DNA from: Thermodesulfobacteriota bacterium
Lineage (GTDB): Bacteria; Desulfobacterota; WTBG01; CAIYCZ01; CAIRTM01
Length of the DNA: 35,345 nt
Reading direction: 5' to 3'
Assembly (NCBI GenBank): GCA_026415325.1
Contig: JAOAHH010000052.1
Coordinates: forward strand, 66,886-102,230
The notes below the pieces were generated by a model. That model saw nothing but the letters and a program-made list of their open reading frames with translations. It made no database searches and was not told where the DNA came from. Position 1 is the first letter of the stretch, and the number at the start of each line of letters is the position of its first letter. Made by a program: the position numbers and the translations under genes. Below are positions 23,514 through 32,441 of this stretch, piece by piece.

Positions 23514-24143
23514 TGCAGCATGCTTTTGGTAAAAATCTGCAAGTTGCAGATACAAACAGCGACTTATCCATGCATCCGTTGCAGCATAGGTGATCTGCTG
23601 TGGGGTCAGTTGTTGCCGTGCCCAGTTTGATGTGCGCATGGTTTTTGGAATACGGACCCCCAGTAAAACGGCAGCAAGTGCCCGCATGCTGAAATTTTTA
23701 AGGCCTGCATCACGTGCCATACGGCCTATATCAACGAAATTTTCATAGGCGCAGGGAAGCTGCTCACGGAGTTTAAGGATGTCTTGAAATACATCGATCC
23801 CCGCTTTTATGATTGCTGGCGAGGAGAAAAGGGGTTTAAGCGGGCGAAGGGATGGCAGGTTGCGAAGTTGTATGATGTAAACGGTTGTACCGGTGGCGCA
23901 TTGAATGATCGCAACAGGGTTGCGTTCCCCTTTCCGGAATGCGGGTTTTGTTTCCGTGTCAAAGCCGATCAGCGTTTCCTGCAATAATATACCGAGCACA
24001 TTTTCAAGTGCCGAGACCGTGGTGATCATTTCAATATGGCCAGTGTATTGCGTAATAGGCAGTCGGTTTATCTCTTCGGGTGTTATTTTTCGATCAAATC
24101 CGGCGCGGTGCAAGTCATGTAAAATCGTTGACGGTATCGGCAT
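23508..24143 (-). CDS. 3'-5' exonuclease domain protein (DEDDy, RNase D-like)
   Basis: A 211-residue protein holding only the DnaQ-like exonuclease domain. Motif I is IGFDTETKPAF, the Exo II Asp lies in AGIDVFQDI, and Exo III is ITYAATDAWISRCLYLQL (Tyr and Asp of the DEDDy type). It lacks the HRDC domains of RNase D, like many short bacterial homologues, and probably trims RNA or DNA 3' ends. ATG 24143 was preferred over an in-frame TTG at 24161. It lies 30 bases after the DUF2148 gene. Confidence 0.82.
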   Translation of the reverse strand: MPIPSTILHDLHRAGFDRKITPEEINRLPITQYTGHIEMITTVSALENVLGILLQETLIGFDTETKPAFRKGERNPVAIIQCATGTTVYIIQLRNLPSLRPLKPLFSSPAIIKAGIDVFQDILKLREQLPCAYENFVDIGRMARDAGLKNFSMRALAAVLLGVRIPKTMRTSNWARQQLTPQQITYAATDAWISRCLYLQLADFYQKHAAR

Positions 24144-24173
24144 GGATGAAACAGCAAACAAGAAACGAGTCGC

Positions 24174-24710
24174 TTATTTTATTATCCTATCAAAAAAAGG
24201 GTTTTTAGAGCTTGCACTCAGCGGTATCCCGTGTGCCACGATAACTTCGGGAGGAAGCATCTTGAAATGGATCATGGTATATCCTATTGAATACATAATT
24301 CGGGTATCGACGCGCCGATCTGCTGCCACTGCAACGGCTGATCCAATTGCGATGCCAAGATCACCGACCACAAAGGCACATCTTCCCTTGCCAGAGCCCT
24401 CACGCTCAGCACAGTTTGTGTACCCGCAGAAGCCGCAATGTTTTAACCCCAAGGACAGATCACGGGCACCAAGCACCACGATGCAGGCTGCTTTCATAAT
24501 ATCCTCGCCGTTGATGCGAAATACCGGTGCCTGCGTCTTTTCGTACAGCTCGAGCATTTTGTCCCGCAGAGCAGGAATTTCCTCACGGGTTACGATGCAG
24601 GCACAGAGACTATCTACACCTTTGCCTTTGGGAGCGGTTCGTGCCGCAATGATCATATCTTGTGCAATGGCAAGCAGGCGGTTATAGAGGATTTCATGTT
24701 CCTGGAGCAT
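24174..24710 (-). CDS. DUF2148 ferredoxin-like protein
   Basis: A 178-residue Cys-rich protein of the DUF2148 family, common in anaerobes. Cys36 and Cys38 (SLCACIV), Cys76, Cys92, Cys95 and Cys100 (HCGFCGYTNCAE) and Cys111 could ligate an iron-sulphur cluster. A Gly/Ala-rich segment (VGDLGIAIGSAVAVAADRRV) follows. Function is unknown in the family. AAGGAGG precedes ATG 24710. Confidence 0.82.
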   Translation of the reverse strand: MLQEHEILYNRLLAIAQDMIIAARTAPKGKGVDSLCACIVTREEIPALRDKMLELYEKTQAPVFRINGEDIMKAACIVVLGARDLSLGLKHCGFCGYTNCAEREGSGKGRCAFVVGDLGIAIGSAVAVAADRRVDTRIMYSIGYTMIHFKMLPPEVIVAHGIPLSASSKNPFFDRIIK

Positions 24711-24782
24711 TGATGTTCCTCCTTCTGTGCAAGGTGGGACAACATATCTTTATAGTAAAGTAATACAAGTTGTACATAGGTT

Positions 24783-25187
24783 TTATGTCGGTTGCAGCAT
24801 GCCTTTGAACACAGCACCAAATCGCTTGAGGAATTTCAGGATAATGTACCGGTGGCAGGTTGTATCTTTGGGGTCGCAGGAGCAGACGAGCACAAGATGA
24901 TCCTGTTCAAGGATGGTATCCCAGCTGTGTCGATGTTCTTCATAGCTCTGTTGAAGAAACGCATGGTATCGTTTTTCAAATACATCGGCAGGACACCGAC
25001 CCAGTCGGTAATCAAGCAAAAGTTCACGCGGCGGCGTTAGAAAGAACACACCGCTTTGGAATGAGACATCGACGGCTTCAGCACCTTTATACAGAGGACC
25101 GGCGAAAAACACTTTGAGTTTTTTCTTTGTTCGTTTCTGTGTTTTGACCGTTTTTTTTACCGCAAGAGGAACGGCCCCTGCTCCCAT
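24783..25187 (-). CDS. DUF488-like protein
   Basis: A 134-residue protein with a basic N-terminus (VKKTVKTQKRTKKKLK) followed by a domain resembling the DUF488 family: LTPPRELLLDYRLGRC, YEEHRHSWDTILEQDHLVLV and CSCDPKDTTCHRYIILKFL. The CxC...CHR pattern is usual for that family, whose function is unknown. ATG 25187 was chosen because GGAGA lies about nine bases upstream; an in-frame ATG at 25313 would overlap the upstream gene. Confidence 0.65.
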   Translation of the reverse strand: MGAGAVPLAVKKTVKTQKRTKKKLKVFFAGPLYKGAEAVDVSFQSGVFFLTPPRELLLDYRLGRCPADVFEKRYHAFLQQSYEEHRHSWDTILEQDHLVLVCSCDPKDTTCHRYIILKFLKRFGAVFKGMLQPT

Positions 25188-25287
25188 ATTAAAATCTCCA
25201 GTTGAACGGGTTATATGCAACCACGCATTCCGGCACAACCCGTGGGCAAGATGGGTGCTGAAAAGTACAGCAGAAAGAAAAGGCGCA

Positions 25288-25482
25288 TTACCATGAATTA
25301 TAGATGACTCCACATATCATCGAGACAAAACCAACAACCGTTGATCCCCATCCGATCCACAGGGACAATTTTAAAGCGTTATCCGACATGCCTTTTTGCC
25401 GAATAGCCGGCGACAGTTTGGTAAGCACCGTGACGCCGATGAGCAGCAAAATAACCCCGTCTCTTACAAGATGGTCAAACAT
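25288..25482 (-). CDS. Small two-TM membrane protein
   Basis: A 64-residue protein with two hydrophobic helices (VILLLIGVTVLTKLSP and LWIGWGSTVVGFVSMICGVI). No family is recognisable with confidence. It starts 14 bases after the cytochrome gene stop in the same direction, with no clear Shine-Dalgarno. Coding is plausible by position and clean topology. Confidence 0.5.
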   Translation of the reverse strand: MFDHLVRDGVILLLIGVTVLTKLSPAIRQKGMSDNALKLSLWIGWGSTVVGFVSMICGVIYNSW

Positions 25483-25496
25483 GGTAATACGTGTTT

Positions 25497-27353
25497 TTAT
25501 TTCTTTTGGTGTGTGGAGGTTTTTGGATGTCGAATTCTTGGAATATATGCGTCAAAGTCGAATCGAGGATCATCGCCAGGACTATGACATCGGCGACAAA
25601 TCTGCTCTACGACGCAGCTTGAACATTCCTGAGAAAGGGATACGATGTAGTCATGGCCCTTTTTATTCGGTTCTTTAACATGGCGCTCGCCCGGGCCATG
25701 GCATGCCTCGCATTGGACACCCTCACGGCCTGGTTCAGGATATCCGCCAGGATTCTCAACCCCTGTATGATACCGATATGATTTATCTGCAGGGGCTGAG
25801 CGCGCCTGTGGCGTAGTGTGCGCTGTTGCGTGGAGTGTGGTTTGCCAATGCCGGTACTGTTCTTCATGGCAACTTTTGCAATTGGCTGCGCCGACATAAG
25901 AAGCAGGATTGTCAAAGAGATTCTTTTTCTGGCGGTAGTTCTGGATAAACGCCTCACGATCTTGTGAGCTCATGCTTGAGAGATCAGGCACTGCGGTATG
26001 TATTACTTTTGGAAAACGGTGCTCGAACTTGAAGTTGAGGGACTCTTTTTCGGTGTGGCATGAACGGCAAATCATTTCCCATTGTGCACGGGTGCGCGGA
26101 TTATCTTTCACTTTTGTGAATGCGGTGCAGGAGGTAGCCCCCGGACCATGGCAGGATTCGCATTGCACGCCCTCAAGACGGCGTGCTGTCTTTTTATCTT
26201 CAAGGTTAAACCCCCCGGACCGCCCAAACCCGGTAACATGGCAGCTTACGCATGCTGGATCGTGTTCACTGCCTTTACGCACCAAGGACAGATAGGCATC
26301 AGCGTGACGAGTAAGACTCCATTGGATATGTTGCCGTTCATGGCAGACTTTGCATCGTTCTTCCCCTGAGTATCCTGAGGGATTTAGGAGTGGCGGGTTA
26401 GGAAGACCGCAGAGTTTGCGCAGCTCCATGAGGTAATTATCTGCCGTGTATTCAGAAAAACCGGTATGTTGAAATGCGATAGTGCCGTTGCGATCGACAA
26501 GATAGCTGAGCGGCACACTCCCTATAAAAGAGGGGAAACGAGCAGTAATAGTACTGTTGGTGTCAAGCAGTACTGGAAAGGAAAGTTTTTTCTTTTTAAC
26601 GAGCGCATCCGTGCTGGTTGTGTCCCCCCGGCTTACCGCGATGATCTCAAGTTTGCCTTTGAATTCCTGGCTGGTATATTGCGTTTGTAAAAACTCAAGT
26701 TCGTGTTGGCAGTGGCTGCAGGATGGCGAGAAGATTACAAAAACAAAAGGCTTCTTTCCGAGGATTGACTTGATGTTGATCGTTGCTCCGTTTGTTGCGA
26801 TCGCTTCAAACACCGGAAACGGCGGTTTGTAGCCGAGCACCGGCACATCGTCAGGAGTGTATCCGATGGGAATGTAGCGGTTGATGAACCCCTTCCATGA
26901 GGATGAAAGATCGGATTGCCCGGCCGAAGGGGATGCGTCCTTGGTCGCAATAACATTGCCGTCCTTGCCATAGATCACCAATCCAAGACCGCTGGTGATT
27001 CGGAGGGATTGAGCGAACGAACCGCTTGTGTCAAGAAACACGGGAAACGGTGGGTGATGCAGCGCCGTAAAACGGCGTGCTTCTTGGTCTTTACCAGTGT
27101 TGAGGCAGACGGCTGCTACCTCCATATTGACGTCGCGCCGTCGTGTATACAGCTCCTTCATAAGATCCATGGCCATTGGTGCACGCGGATCGTCAATGGA
27201 AAAGAGAAGCACTAGAAGATACTTGCCTTTATATGCTGTGGGATTGAAGGTCGGTTGCGGTTCCTGGGCACATATGTCTGTTGCCGGAGGAACGAACCAG
27301 CATGAGAACAGTACCATAAATAACAAGGTGCGTATGCGAATGCAGATCATCAT
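25497..27353 (-). CDS. Thioredoxin-like/seven-heme cytochrome c fusion
   Basis: A 618-residue exported protein (signal about 1-29). Residues 40-160 form a degenerate thioredoxin-like domain with no CxxC (FSIDDPRAP). Residues 175-315 form a TlpA/AhpC-like domain with CSHC at 212-215. A multiheme part follows with seven CxxCH motifs at 334, 368, 398, 429, 492, 548 and 586. EGVQCESCHGPG and EGVQCEACHGPG are typical of the cytochrome c554 group. The heme part looks like two related halves; in the second half the place of CVSCH reads SYRYH, so one site seems lost. An extra CSSC lies at 577-580. Periplasmic electron transfer or thiol redox is likely. Confidence 0.85.
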   Translation of the reverse strand: MMICIRIRTLLFMVLFSCWFVPPATDICAQEPQPTFNPTAYKGKYLLVLLFSIDDPRAPMAMDLMKELYTRRRDVNMEVAAVCLNTGKDQEARRFTALHHPPFPVFLDTSGSFAQSLRITSGLGLVIYGKDGNVIATKDASPSAGQSDLSSSWKGFINRYIPIGYTPDDVPVLGYKPPFPVFEAIATNGATINIKSILGKKPFVFVIFSPSCSHCQHELEFLQTQYTSQEFKGKLEIIAVSRGDTTSTDALVKKKKLSFPVLLDTNSTITARFPSFIGSVPLSYLVDRNGTIAFQHTGFSEYTADNYLMELRKLCGLPNPPLLNPSGYSGEERCKVCHERQHIQWSLTRHADAYLSLVRKGSEHDPACVSCHVTGFGRSGGFNLEDKKTARRLEGVQCESCHGPGATSCTAFTKVKDNPRTRAQWEMICRSCHTEKESLNFKFEHRFPKVIHTAVPDLSSMSSQDREAFIQNYRQKKNLFDNPASYVGAANCKSCHEEQYRHWQTTLHATAHTTPQARSAPADKSYRYHTGVENPGGYPEPGREGVQCEACHGPGERHVKEPNKKGHDYIVSLSQECSSCVVEQICRRCHSPGDDPRFDFDAYIPRIRHPKTSTHQKK

Positions 27354-27413
27354 CGTTGTTATGGTTTGGAAATGTCTCTTGCGCCGGTCACTGCTTCGGT
27401 GCCGGGTGTCGTG

Positions 27414-27442
27414 AGTATAAAAGGCCGGTGCGGCACTGTCAA
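27414..27442 (-). promoter_or_regulatory. Promoter of the multiheme cytochrome gene
   Basis: On the minus strand, perfect TTGACA (27442-27437), 17-base spacer, TATACT (27419-27414), about 60 bases before the start codon. This makes the cytochrome gene independent of the chemotaxis genes upstream. Confidence 0.78.
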
Positions 27443-27454
27443 GTACGAAGCATC

Positions 27455-27949
27455 TTATAATGCATCAGAGGCGGTGGGAGTCGTGTATGCAGTAACAAGC
27501 CGTTCGTCCGTCAAAATAATGAGCTCATTGCCGTCAATGCTGAACCCCCATGCCGTAAATGTTTGCGTGCTGTCGAAAAGAGAGCAGGAACCTGCAACGG
27601 GAAGGCCAAGCTGAAACGGCGTGTCTTGAGGCAAAAGGCTTCGTATGATGGCACCCGCAATCATGTTAAGAAATTCACCTGCTATATCATGGAGCATATC
27701 CGGAGTAATATCATCGTATGTTACGCTGTAGAGTTCCTGTGCCAAGGCCTGAGCAGTATTTACGGGCATTGCGAGTCGAAGTTCCGCAGCGTATGGTTTA
27801 AGCACCGGGAGACGGGCACCTATCATGTCGCTGGTTTCTTGGGGAGGGGTTTCCAACGGTTCTGCGACGGTGAAGGCCATGTTTTCTATGGTGGCGCTGA
27901 CCGCCTGTTCCACTGCGTTACGCAGTTTTTCTTTCGCAACGGTATCCAT
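27455..27949 (-). CDS. cheX: CheX-like CheY-P phosphatase
   Basis: A 164-residue protein of the CheC/CheX/FliY family, which removes phosphate from CheY. The active-site motif ExxNxxxG is seen in DIAGEFLNMIAGAI; strands near AAELRLAMPV and AWGFSIDGNELIILTD fit CheX. The cluster has no cheC or cheZ, so this is the likely signal terminator. AGGAGGAG lies just before ATG 27949 and overlaps the preceding receiver gene's end, so translation is coupled. Confidence 0.72.
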   Translation of the reverse strand: MDTVAKEKLRNAVEQAVSATIENMAFTVAEPLETPPQETSDMIGARLPVLKPYAAELRLAMPVNTAQALAQELYSVTYDDITPDMLHDIAGEFLNMIAGAIIRSLLPQDTPFQLGLPVAGSCSLFDSTQTFTAWGFSIDGNELIILTDERLVTAYTTPTASDAL

Positions 27950-27953
27950 GAGG

Positions 27954-28343
27954 TTACTCCTCCTCCACCGGTGATTCAATCAGACCGCCGATAACAGCAC
28001 GGAGCTGGGGCGGCGATATGGGTTTTTGCAGAACCGCATACGCACCGAGCGAGAGCAATTCCTGATCCTGCGCAGGGTTGCTGGCACTGGAAATAATCAC
28101 GACCGGCAACATATTGAGTTTAGGGCTTGATTTGATCCATCTTAACAGCCCGATGCCGTCGAGCACCGGCATATTGATATCGGCCACAACAAAATCCGCA
28201 GGTTCGCTTTTGAGGAGTGCGAGTGCATCTTTTCCATTTGCCGCCTCCATGAAATGAGCGTCCTGGCAGCCGGCAATTTCAAGGCATCGTTTAATAAACA
28301 TCCGTGCTGTTATCGAGTCGTCAACAATTAAAATCCGTTTCAT
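27954..28343 (-). CDS. CheY-like single-domain response regulator (third receiver)
   Basis: A 129-residue receiver with no output domain. Acidic pocket VDDS (Asp8, Asp9), phospho-acceptor Asp55 (VADINMP), Ser in VVIISSAS and Lys in LQKPIS are all present. It abuts the CheX-like gene, so it may be that phosphatase's substrate. Confidence 0.85.
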   Translation of the reverse strand: MKRILIVDDSITARMFIKRCLEIAGCQDAHFMEAANGKDALALLKSEPADFVVADINMPVLDGIGLLRWIKSSPKLNMLPVVIISSASNPAQDQELLSLGAYAVLQKPISPPQLRAVIGGLIESPVEEE

Positions 28344-28366
28344 AGCGCATCCCTTGCGTTTTTATG

Positions 28367-28741
28367 TTATGCCGCTTTGGAGAGGTAAGTGCTGATGGTT
28401 TCCCGAAGTTCCTGCAGGTTAACCGGTTTTGGCAGAAAACAGGTTGCCCCTTGTTCAAGAAGACTGGCGATATCCCGCGCCCGAATCACGCCTGAGACGA
28501 TAATAATCGGCAACGAGGCGAATTCGGGACGGGCCCTGATTCGTTGGATGAGCTGCCGCCCGTCGAGGTTAGGCATGGCTATATCGCACACGATAAGGCG
28601 TATGTCGGGATTTGCCTGTAAAATTTCCCATGCAAGACTGCCATCAGGGCTTTGAATAGCAACGTGCCCTATGTTTTCGATTGCACGTGCAAACAATTCG
28701 CGTACGTTTTTTTCATCTTCGGCAATGAGTATTTTTGCCAT
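28367..28741 (-). CDS. CheY-like single-domain response regulator (second receiver)
   Basis: A 124-residue receiver with AEDE pocket, acceptor Asp53 (VCDIAMP), Ser in IIIVSGV and Lys in LPKPVN. No output domain. It lies 66 bases after the cheY stop and 23 before the third receiver, so all are probably co-transcribed. Its role relative to CheY is not clear. Confidence 0.85.
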   Translation of the reverse strand: MAKILIAEDEKNVRELFARAIENIGHVAIQSPDGSLAWEILQANPDIRLIVCDIAMPNLDGRQLIQRIRARPEFASLPIIIVSGVIRARDIASLLEQGATCFLPKPVNLQELRETISTYLSKAA

Positions 28742-28807
28742 AGTATCCGCCCTCCTTCCTCAAACAAACAACATCGTTTACGATTTCAAAGCCTTTGTAT
28801 TCATAAC

Positions 28808-29206
28808 TTATGCAATAAACTTGAGATCGGGGAATATTTTCTGGATCTTTTCGCGCAGCACTGCAGCGGTGAATGGCTTCACGATATAATTATTAACACC
28901 GGCCTGTGCAGCCTGAATGACATTTTCCTTTTCTGCTTCTGCCGTGACAAGAAGTACCGGTGTGTTTTTTAGGGTAGCATCGGCACGGATTGCTTTTAAC
29001 AGTTCAAGGCCGGTCATGTTCGGCATGTTCCAGTCCGTGACCACAAAATCAATGGTGCTTGAGCGGAGTATCTCAAGCGCTTCGGCACCGTCGCCAGCTT
29101 CGAGGATGTTTTGGAAGCCGAGTTGTCGCAGTGTCGTTCGGATGATGCGCCGCATGGTCGGAAAATCGTCGACAATGAGAATTTTCATGTCAAGCGTTGC
29201 TGCCAT
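28808..29206 (-). CDS. cheY: Chemotaxis response regulator CheY
   Basis: A 132-residue receiver closest of the three to classical Che[21 protein letters not shown] (Asp13, Asp14), Asp58 in [16 protein letters not shown], Thr88 in [16 protein letters not shown], and Lys110 in [12 protein letters not shown]. Phosphorylated CheY binds the flagellar switch. AAAGGG lies upstream of ATG 29206; Met7 is an alternative start. Confidence 0.92.
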   Translation of the reverse strand: MAATLDMKILIVDDFPTMRRIIRTTLRQLGFQNILEAGDGAEALEILRSSTIDFVVTDWNMPNMTGLELLKAIRADATLKNTPVLLVTAEAEKENVIQAAQAGVNNYIVKPFTAAVLREKIQKIFPDLKFIA

Positions 29207-29369
29207 AGGAAGCCCTTTCTTGCTGCATGATTAGAATACTGTTTAAAAAATATAAGATCGCCGCATGGAGCGGATTCGCAATAAGCAAGGCGTTGATCAT
29301 ATATCGTAGTAAATGATCCCGAAAAGTTTACGTTTCCACGAATCACGGACCACGATTTCCGAGGTGCGC

Positions 29370-29858
29370 TTAAATATCCCATGATCCTCGGCCGGGCGAA
29401 ATGACCGTTACCCTGCCGGTGTCAACTTCAACCGCCACACTGCGACTGATATATCCCCCCACATCCTCAGCAGCCGGTCCCATGCCAAGCGCCCACAGGA
29501 TTTTTTTTACTGCAAGAATGTTTCTTTTCCCAATGTTAAATGTGTTGTTGGGATCCATAATGCTTGCGCCACCCGCAAGTTTTATCAAAAAACCCTTTCC
29601 GTTTTTTGATCCGGTCATGTCTTGCATCGTTTGGAGGAGCGCCCGGACTCCTGTATCTGCAAAATAGCCGGGTTTTGCTCGGGCTTTTGCAGGGTCAATA
29701 GAAGAGTCGGGGAGCGCAATATGTACCATACCAACAGTGTGGGTTTTGGGATCAAGAACAACCACGGCAACGCACGAGCCGAGTGCCAGGGTTTTTACTA
29801 CATCACCCGGTGTACGACTTGCGCCATAATCACCGATGCCGAGCATCACAGTCGCCAT
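29370..29858 (-). CDS. cheD: Chemoreceptor glutamine deamidase CheD
   Basis: A 162-residue deamidase of chemoreceptors. Catalytic Cys29 is in TLALGSCVAVVVLDP, His46 in VGMVHIALPDS, and IKLAGGASIM with FNIGKRNILAVKKIL completes the fold. In other bacteria CheD also interacts with CheC/CheX-type phosphatases. It lies 117 bases from cheB; the gap holds no gene. Confidence 0.92.
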   Translation of the reverse strand: MATVMLGIGDYGASRTPGDVVKTLALGSCVAVVVLDPKTHTVGMVHIALPDSSIDPAKARAKPGYFADTGVRALLQTMQDMTGSKNGKGFLIKLAGGASIMDPNNTFNIGKRNILAVKKILWALGMGPAAEDVGGYISRSVAVEVDTGRVTVISPGRGSWDI

Positions 29859-29975
29859 AGAGTGTATCAGTTATTGAGTTTAAATATGGTTTTTGGTACT
29901 TGCCCGAGGACACAGTCCTTCGCGCTGAGAGCCCGGTTTACTCATCCCGATATTTATTTTTCATCACCTGTGCCC

Positions 29976-31028
29976 TTAGAGATAACTCAATACCGTCTGC
30001 GCGATATTGTCGAGCGGTACCAGCCGTTCCGCACCGCCGCGCTCATAGGCGACTTTCGGCATACCAAACACCACACAGGTTTTTTCATCTTGTGCGATGG
30101 TCCGGGCACCTGCCTTACGCATGGCAACCATGCCGTCAGCACCGTCGCCGCCCATGCCAGTGAGCATAACGCCGACCGCATTGGCGCCGACGTGTTCGGC
30201 AACGGAATGCATGAGCACATCAACCGACGGGCAGTGGCCGTTAACTTTTTCTCCCTTCACACAATCAACATAATAAAAGCCTCCGGAGCGCCTGACCTTC
30301 ATATGATAGTCGCCGGGGGCAATGAGCACTCTGCCGGGCATCACCCGATCCCCGTTTTCAGCCTCTTTTACTTCCATCAAGCAGAGCGTGTTAAGCCGTT
30401 CGGCAAATGCACGAGTAAAACCTGCGGGCATGTGCTGGACAATAACCACACCGGGGGTTGAGGCGGGAAACTGCGTGATAACGGTTTTGATCGCTTCGGT
30501 GCCGCCTGTCGACGCACCGATTGCAATGACCTTGTCGGTGGATTCTGCAAGCGATTTGGAGGTTGTAGATACTGGCGGCGATTCCTGTGTGTCCGATCGT
30601 TTGCTCTTCCAGTGAGAAACATTTGCCGTGGAGGCGATTTTAATTTTTGTGCGGAGCTCCATCATCATGGCCTGCAGGCCTTGGGCAACATTGCTGGTGG
30701 GTTTGGCGACGACATCGACTGCGCCTGCTTCCAGCGCCTCAATCGTAATCTGTTTGCCGCGCTGGGTAAGGGCGCTGACCATGACAACCGGCAAGGGGTA
30801 TTGCGGCATCAATTTGCGCAGGAATTCAACACCATCCATGCGCGGCATCTCTACATCAAGCGTCAAAACATCAGGCCGGTATTTGACGATCATGTCTCGA
30901 GCAACGTATGGATCAGATGCGGTGCCCACAACTTCAATGCCTGGATCCTGCGAAAGGCCTTGGGACAAAATATTGCGCACGAGTGCAGAATCATCGACGA
31001 TCAAAACACGGATCTTTTTTTTCAGCAT
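29976..31028 (-). CDS. cheB: Chemotaxis methylesterase CheB
   Basis: A 350-residue protein with an N-terminal receiver (VDDSALVRNILSQ, acceptor Asp58 in LTLDVEMPRMDG, Lys in VAKP) and a C-terminal methylesterase/deamidase. Catalytic Ser is in IGASTGGTEAI, His in VIVQHMPAGFTRAF and Asp in VMLTGMGGDGADG. It resets receptor methylation. ATG 31028 was chosen because the receiver begins there; an upstream extension reading into the preceding gene lacks domain character. Confidence 0.94.
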   Translation of the reverse strand: MLKKKIRVLIVDDSALVRNILSQGLSQDPGIEVVGTASDPYVARDMIVKYRPDVLTLDVEMPRMDGVEFLRKLMPQYPLPVVMVSALTQRGKQITIEALEAGAVDVVAKPTSNVAQGLQAMMMELRTKIKIASTANVSHWKSKRSDTQESPPVSTTSKSLAESTDKVIAIGASTGGTEAIKTVITQFPASTPGVVIVQHMPAGFTRAFAERLNTLCLMEVKEAENGDRVMPGRVLIAPGDYHMKVRRSGGFYYVDCVKGEKVNGHCPSVDVLMHSVAEHVGANAVGVMLTGMGGDGADGMVAMRKAGARTIAQDEKTCVVFGMPKVAYERGGAERLVPLDNIAQTVLSYL

Positions 31029-31089
31029 GTTTCCAATCTCCGAATACGACAAACAGACCACCCGGTGGGGCCTGGTGCTTTTGGGTAGT

Positions 31090-31497
31090 TCATACTTCCG
31101 GTGAACGGGCGTCTTGCCGGAATCGATCCCGTGCGCAGGAAGCAGGCCTTTGCTCTGAGAATGCACGTAATGCTGCGTCTCGTTGTTCCTGCGTCATGAC
31201 ACCCATATCAACAAGTATCTGTCCAAGCATCGGCCGACGACGTCGCTGCTCCTCAAGCAGAACGTTAACCTCTTCACGAGTAAGATAGCCAAGCCCGACG
31301 GCGATTTCTCCGAACCTCAAATTCGTTTCGGCGCCGTGGTTCAGGATATCGAACAGTTGCGGTATAGTCAGCATGCGGAGCTCTATGGCAATTTTTCCTA
31401 AAGGTGTCTGCTGTTCTTTCTGACGATCAAGCGCAGCAATGATCTGATCTGGTCGGGCAAGCCCCTGTTGCACCAAAAATCTGCCGAACTGATTCAT
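31090..31497 (-). CDS. Four-repeat MshEN-like (T2SSE N-domain type) protein
   Basis: A 135-residue protein built of four 24-residue units at 3-26, 32-55, 61-84 and 90-113, spaced 29 residues apart. Each follows xLGxxLVxxGxxxxxxxxxxLxxQ (unit 1 FGRFLVQQGLARPDQIIAAL, unit 3 FGEIAVGLGYLTREEVNVLL, unit 4 LGQILVDMGVMTQEQRDAAL). This is the MshEN/GspE N-domain pattern, where two units form a cyclic-di-GMP site in MshE. Binding here is inference; only unit 3 begins with Arg. AAGGAG is six bases before ATG 31497. Sits between cheR and cheB. Confidence 0.75.
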   Translation of the reverse strand: MNQFGRFLVQQGLARPDQIIAALDRQKEQQTPLGKIAIELRMLTIPQLFDILNHGAETNLRFGEIAVGLGYLTREEVNVLLEEQRRRRPMLGQILVDMGVMTQEQRDAALRAFSEQRPASCARDRFRQDARSPEV

Positions 31498-31543
31498 AGG
31501 CATCTCCTTATTGCTTGTAGTCTTGACACGGATAGAGTATCCG

Positions 31544-32440
31544 TCACTCCTTCTGTTTCTTTCGATACACGGCGGGCATTATGTATTGAAACAGCGTTTG
31601 TTCGCGGCCAAGCGATTCTGAATGGCCGATAAACAGATACCCCTCCGGAACAAGACATTGGTAAAACTTTCTAATCAGTTCGCTCCGCGTCATCTGGTCA
31701 AAATAGATCATAACGTTTCGACAGAAGATAACATGGAACGGTTTCCGGAACGGAAACACAGGGGTCATCAGGTTAAAACGCCGAAACGTAATCTCGCGTT
31801 TGAGTTCATCGCTCACCCGGTAACGGTCATCGCTGATTTTTTTAAAGTAACGCCGTGCATAGGCAGGGAGATGCGCAACATTGTCTTCGGTATATTCACC
31901 TGTCACCGCCTTCTGGAGTGCATTGGTCGAAATGTCGGTGGCAAGAAGCCCTGCATCCCAGAGATCGTATTCACTTCCGAAGAATTCCTTCATTTCGATT
32001 ATCAAGGTGTAGGCTTCTTCTCCTGAGGAACATCCGGCACACCATATACGCAGATCGCGGCAGCCCATTGTGCGAATGCGACTACTCATTTCAGGCAGAA
32101 CCCGGGAGCGGAAAAATTCAAAATGATTGCTTTCGCGGTAAAAAAACGTGTGGTTGGTTGAAATACGGTTTATGAGTGTATCAAGTGCCGAACCGGTCGT
32201 GTCGGCCATTAAATAATCATAATATTGTTTAAAGCTGCGCATACCCAATGAGCGGATGGTTTTTTGAAGTCTGCTCACCACCAGCGATTTTTTTGCTTCG
32301 GTAAGATTAATGCCGAACCGCTCATAAACAAGCTTTCTCAAAAGGTTGAATTCAGTATCGGAAATGCGCATCAGAGTCTCTTCAGGAATACACGGAGTCT
32401 CTGCTTGGAGGGAAGATTGAAAGATAAGATGCCGCTTCAT
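31544..32440 (-). CDS. cheR: Chemotaxis methyltransferase CheR
   Basis: A 298-residue SAM-dependent methylase of chemoreceptor glutamates. An N-terminal helical domain (EFNLLRKLVYERFGINLTEA) leads to NRISTNHTFFYRESNHFEFF, SAM motif LRIWCAGCSSGEEAYTLIIE, ATDISTNALQKAVTGEY and FHVIFCRNVMIYFDQMTR, all family hallmarks. ATG 32440 comes one base after the cheW stop and suggests coupling; ATG 32371 is a conservative alternative. Confidence 0.93.
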   Translation of the reverse strand: MKRHLIFQSSLQAETPCIPEETLMRISDTEFNLLRKLVYERFGINLTEAKKSLVVSRLQKTIRSLGMRSFKQYYDYLMADTTGSALDTLINRISTNHTFFYRESNHFEFFRSRVLPEMSSRIRTMGCRDLRIWCAGCSSGEEAYTLIIEMKEFFGSEYDLWDAGLLATDISTNALQKAVTGEYTEDNVAHLPAYARRYFKKISDDRYRVSDELKREITFRRFNLMTPVFPFRKPFHVIFCRNVMIYFDQMTRSELIRKFYQCLVPEGYLFIGHSESLGREQTLFQYIMPAVYRKKQKE

Positions 32441-32441
32441 A

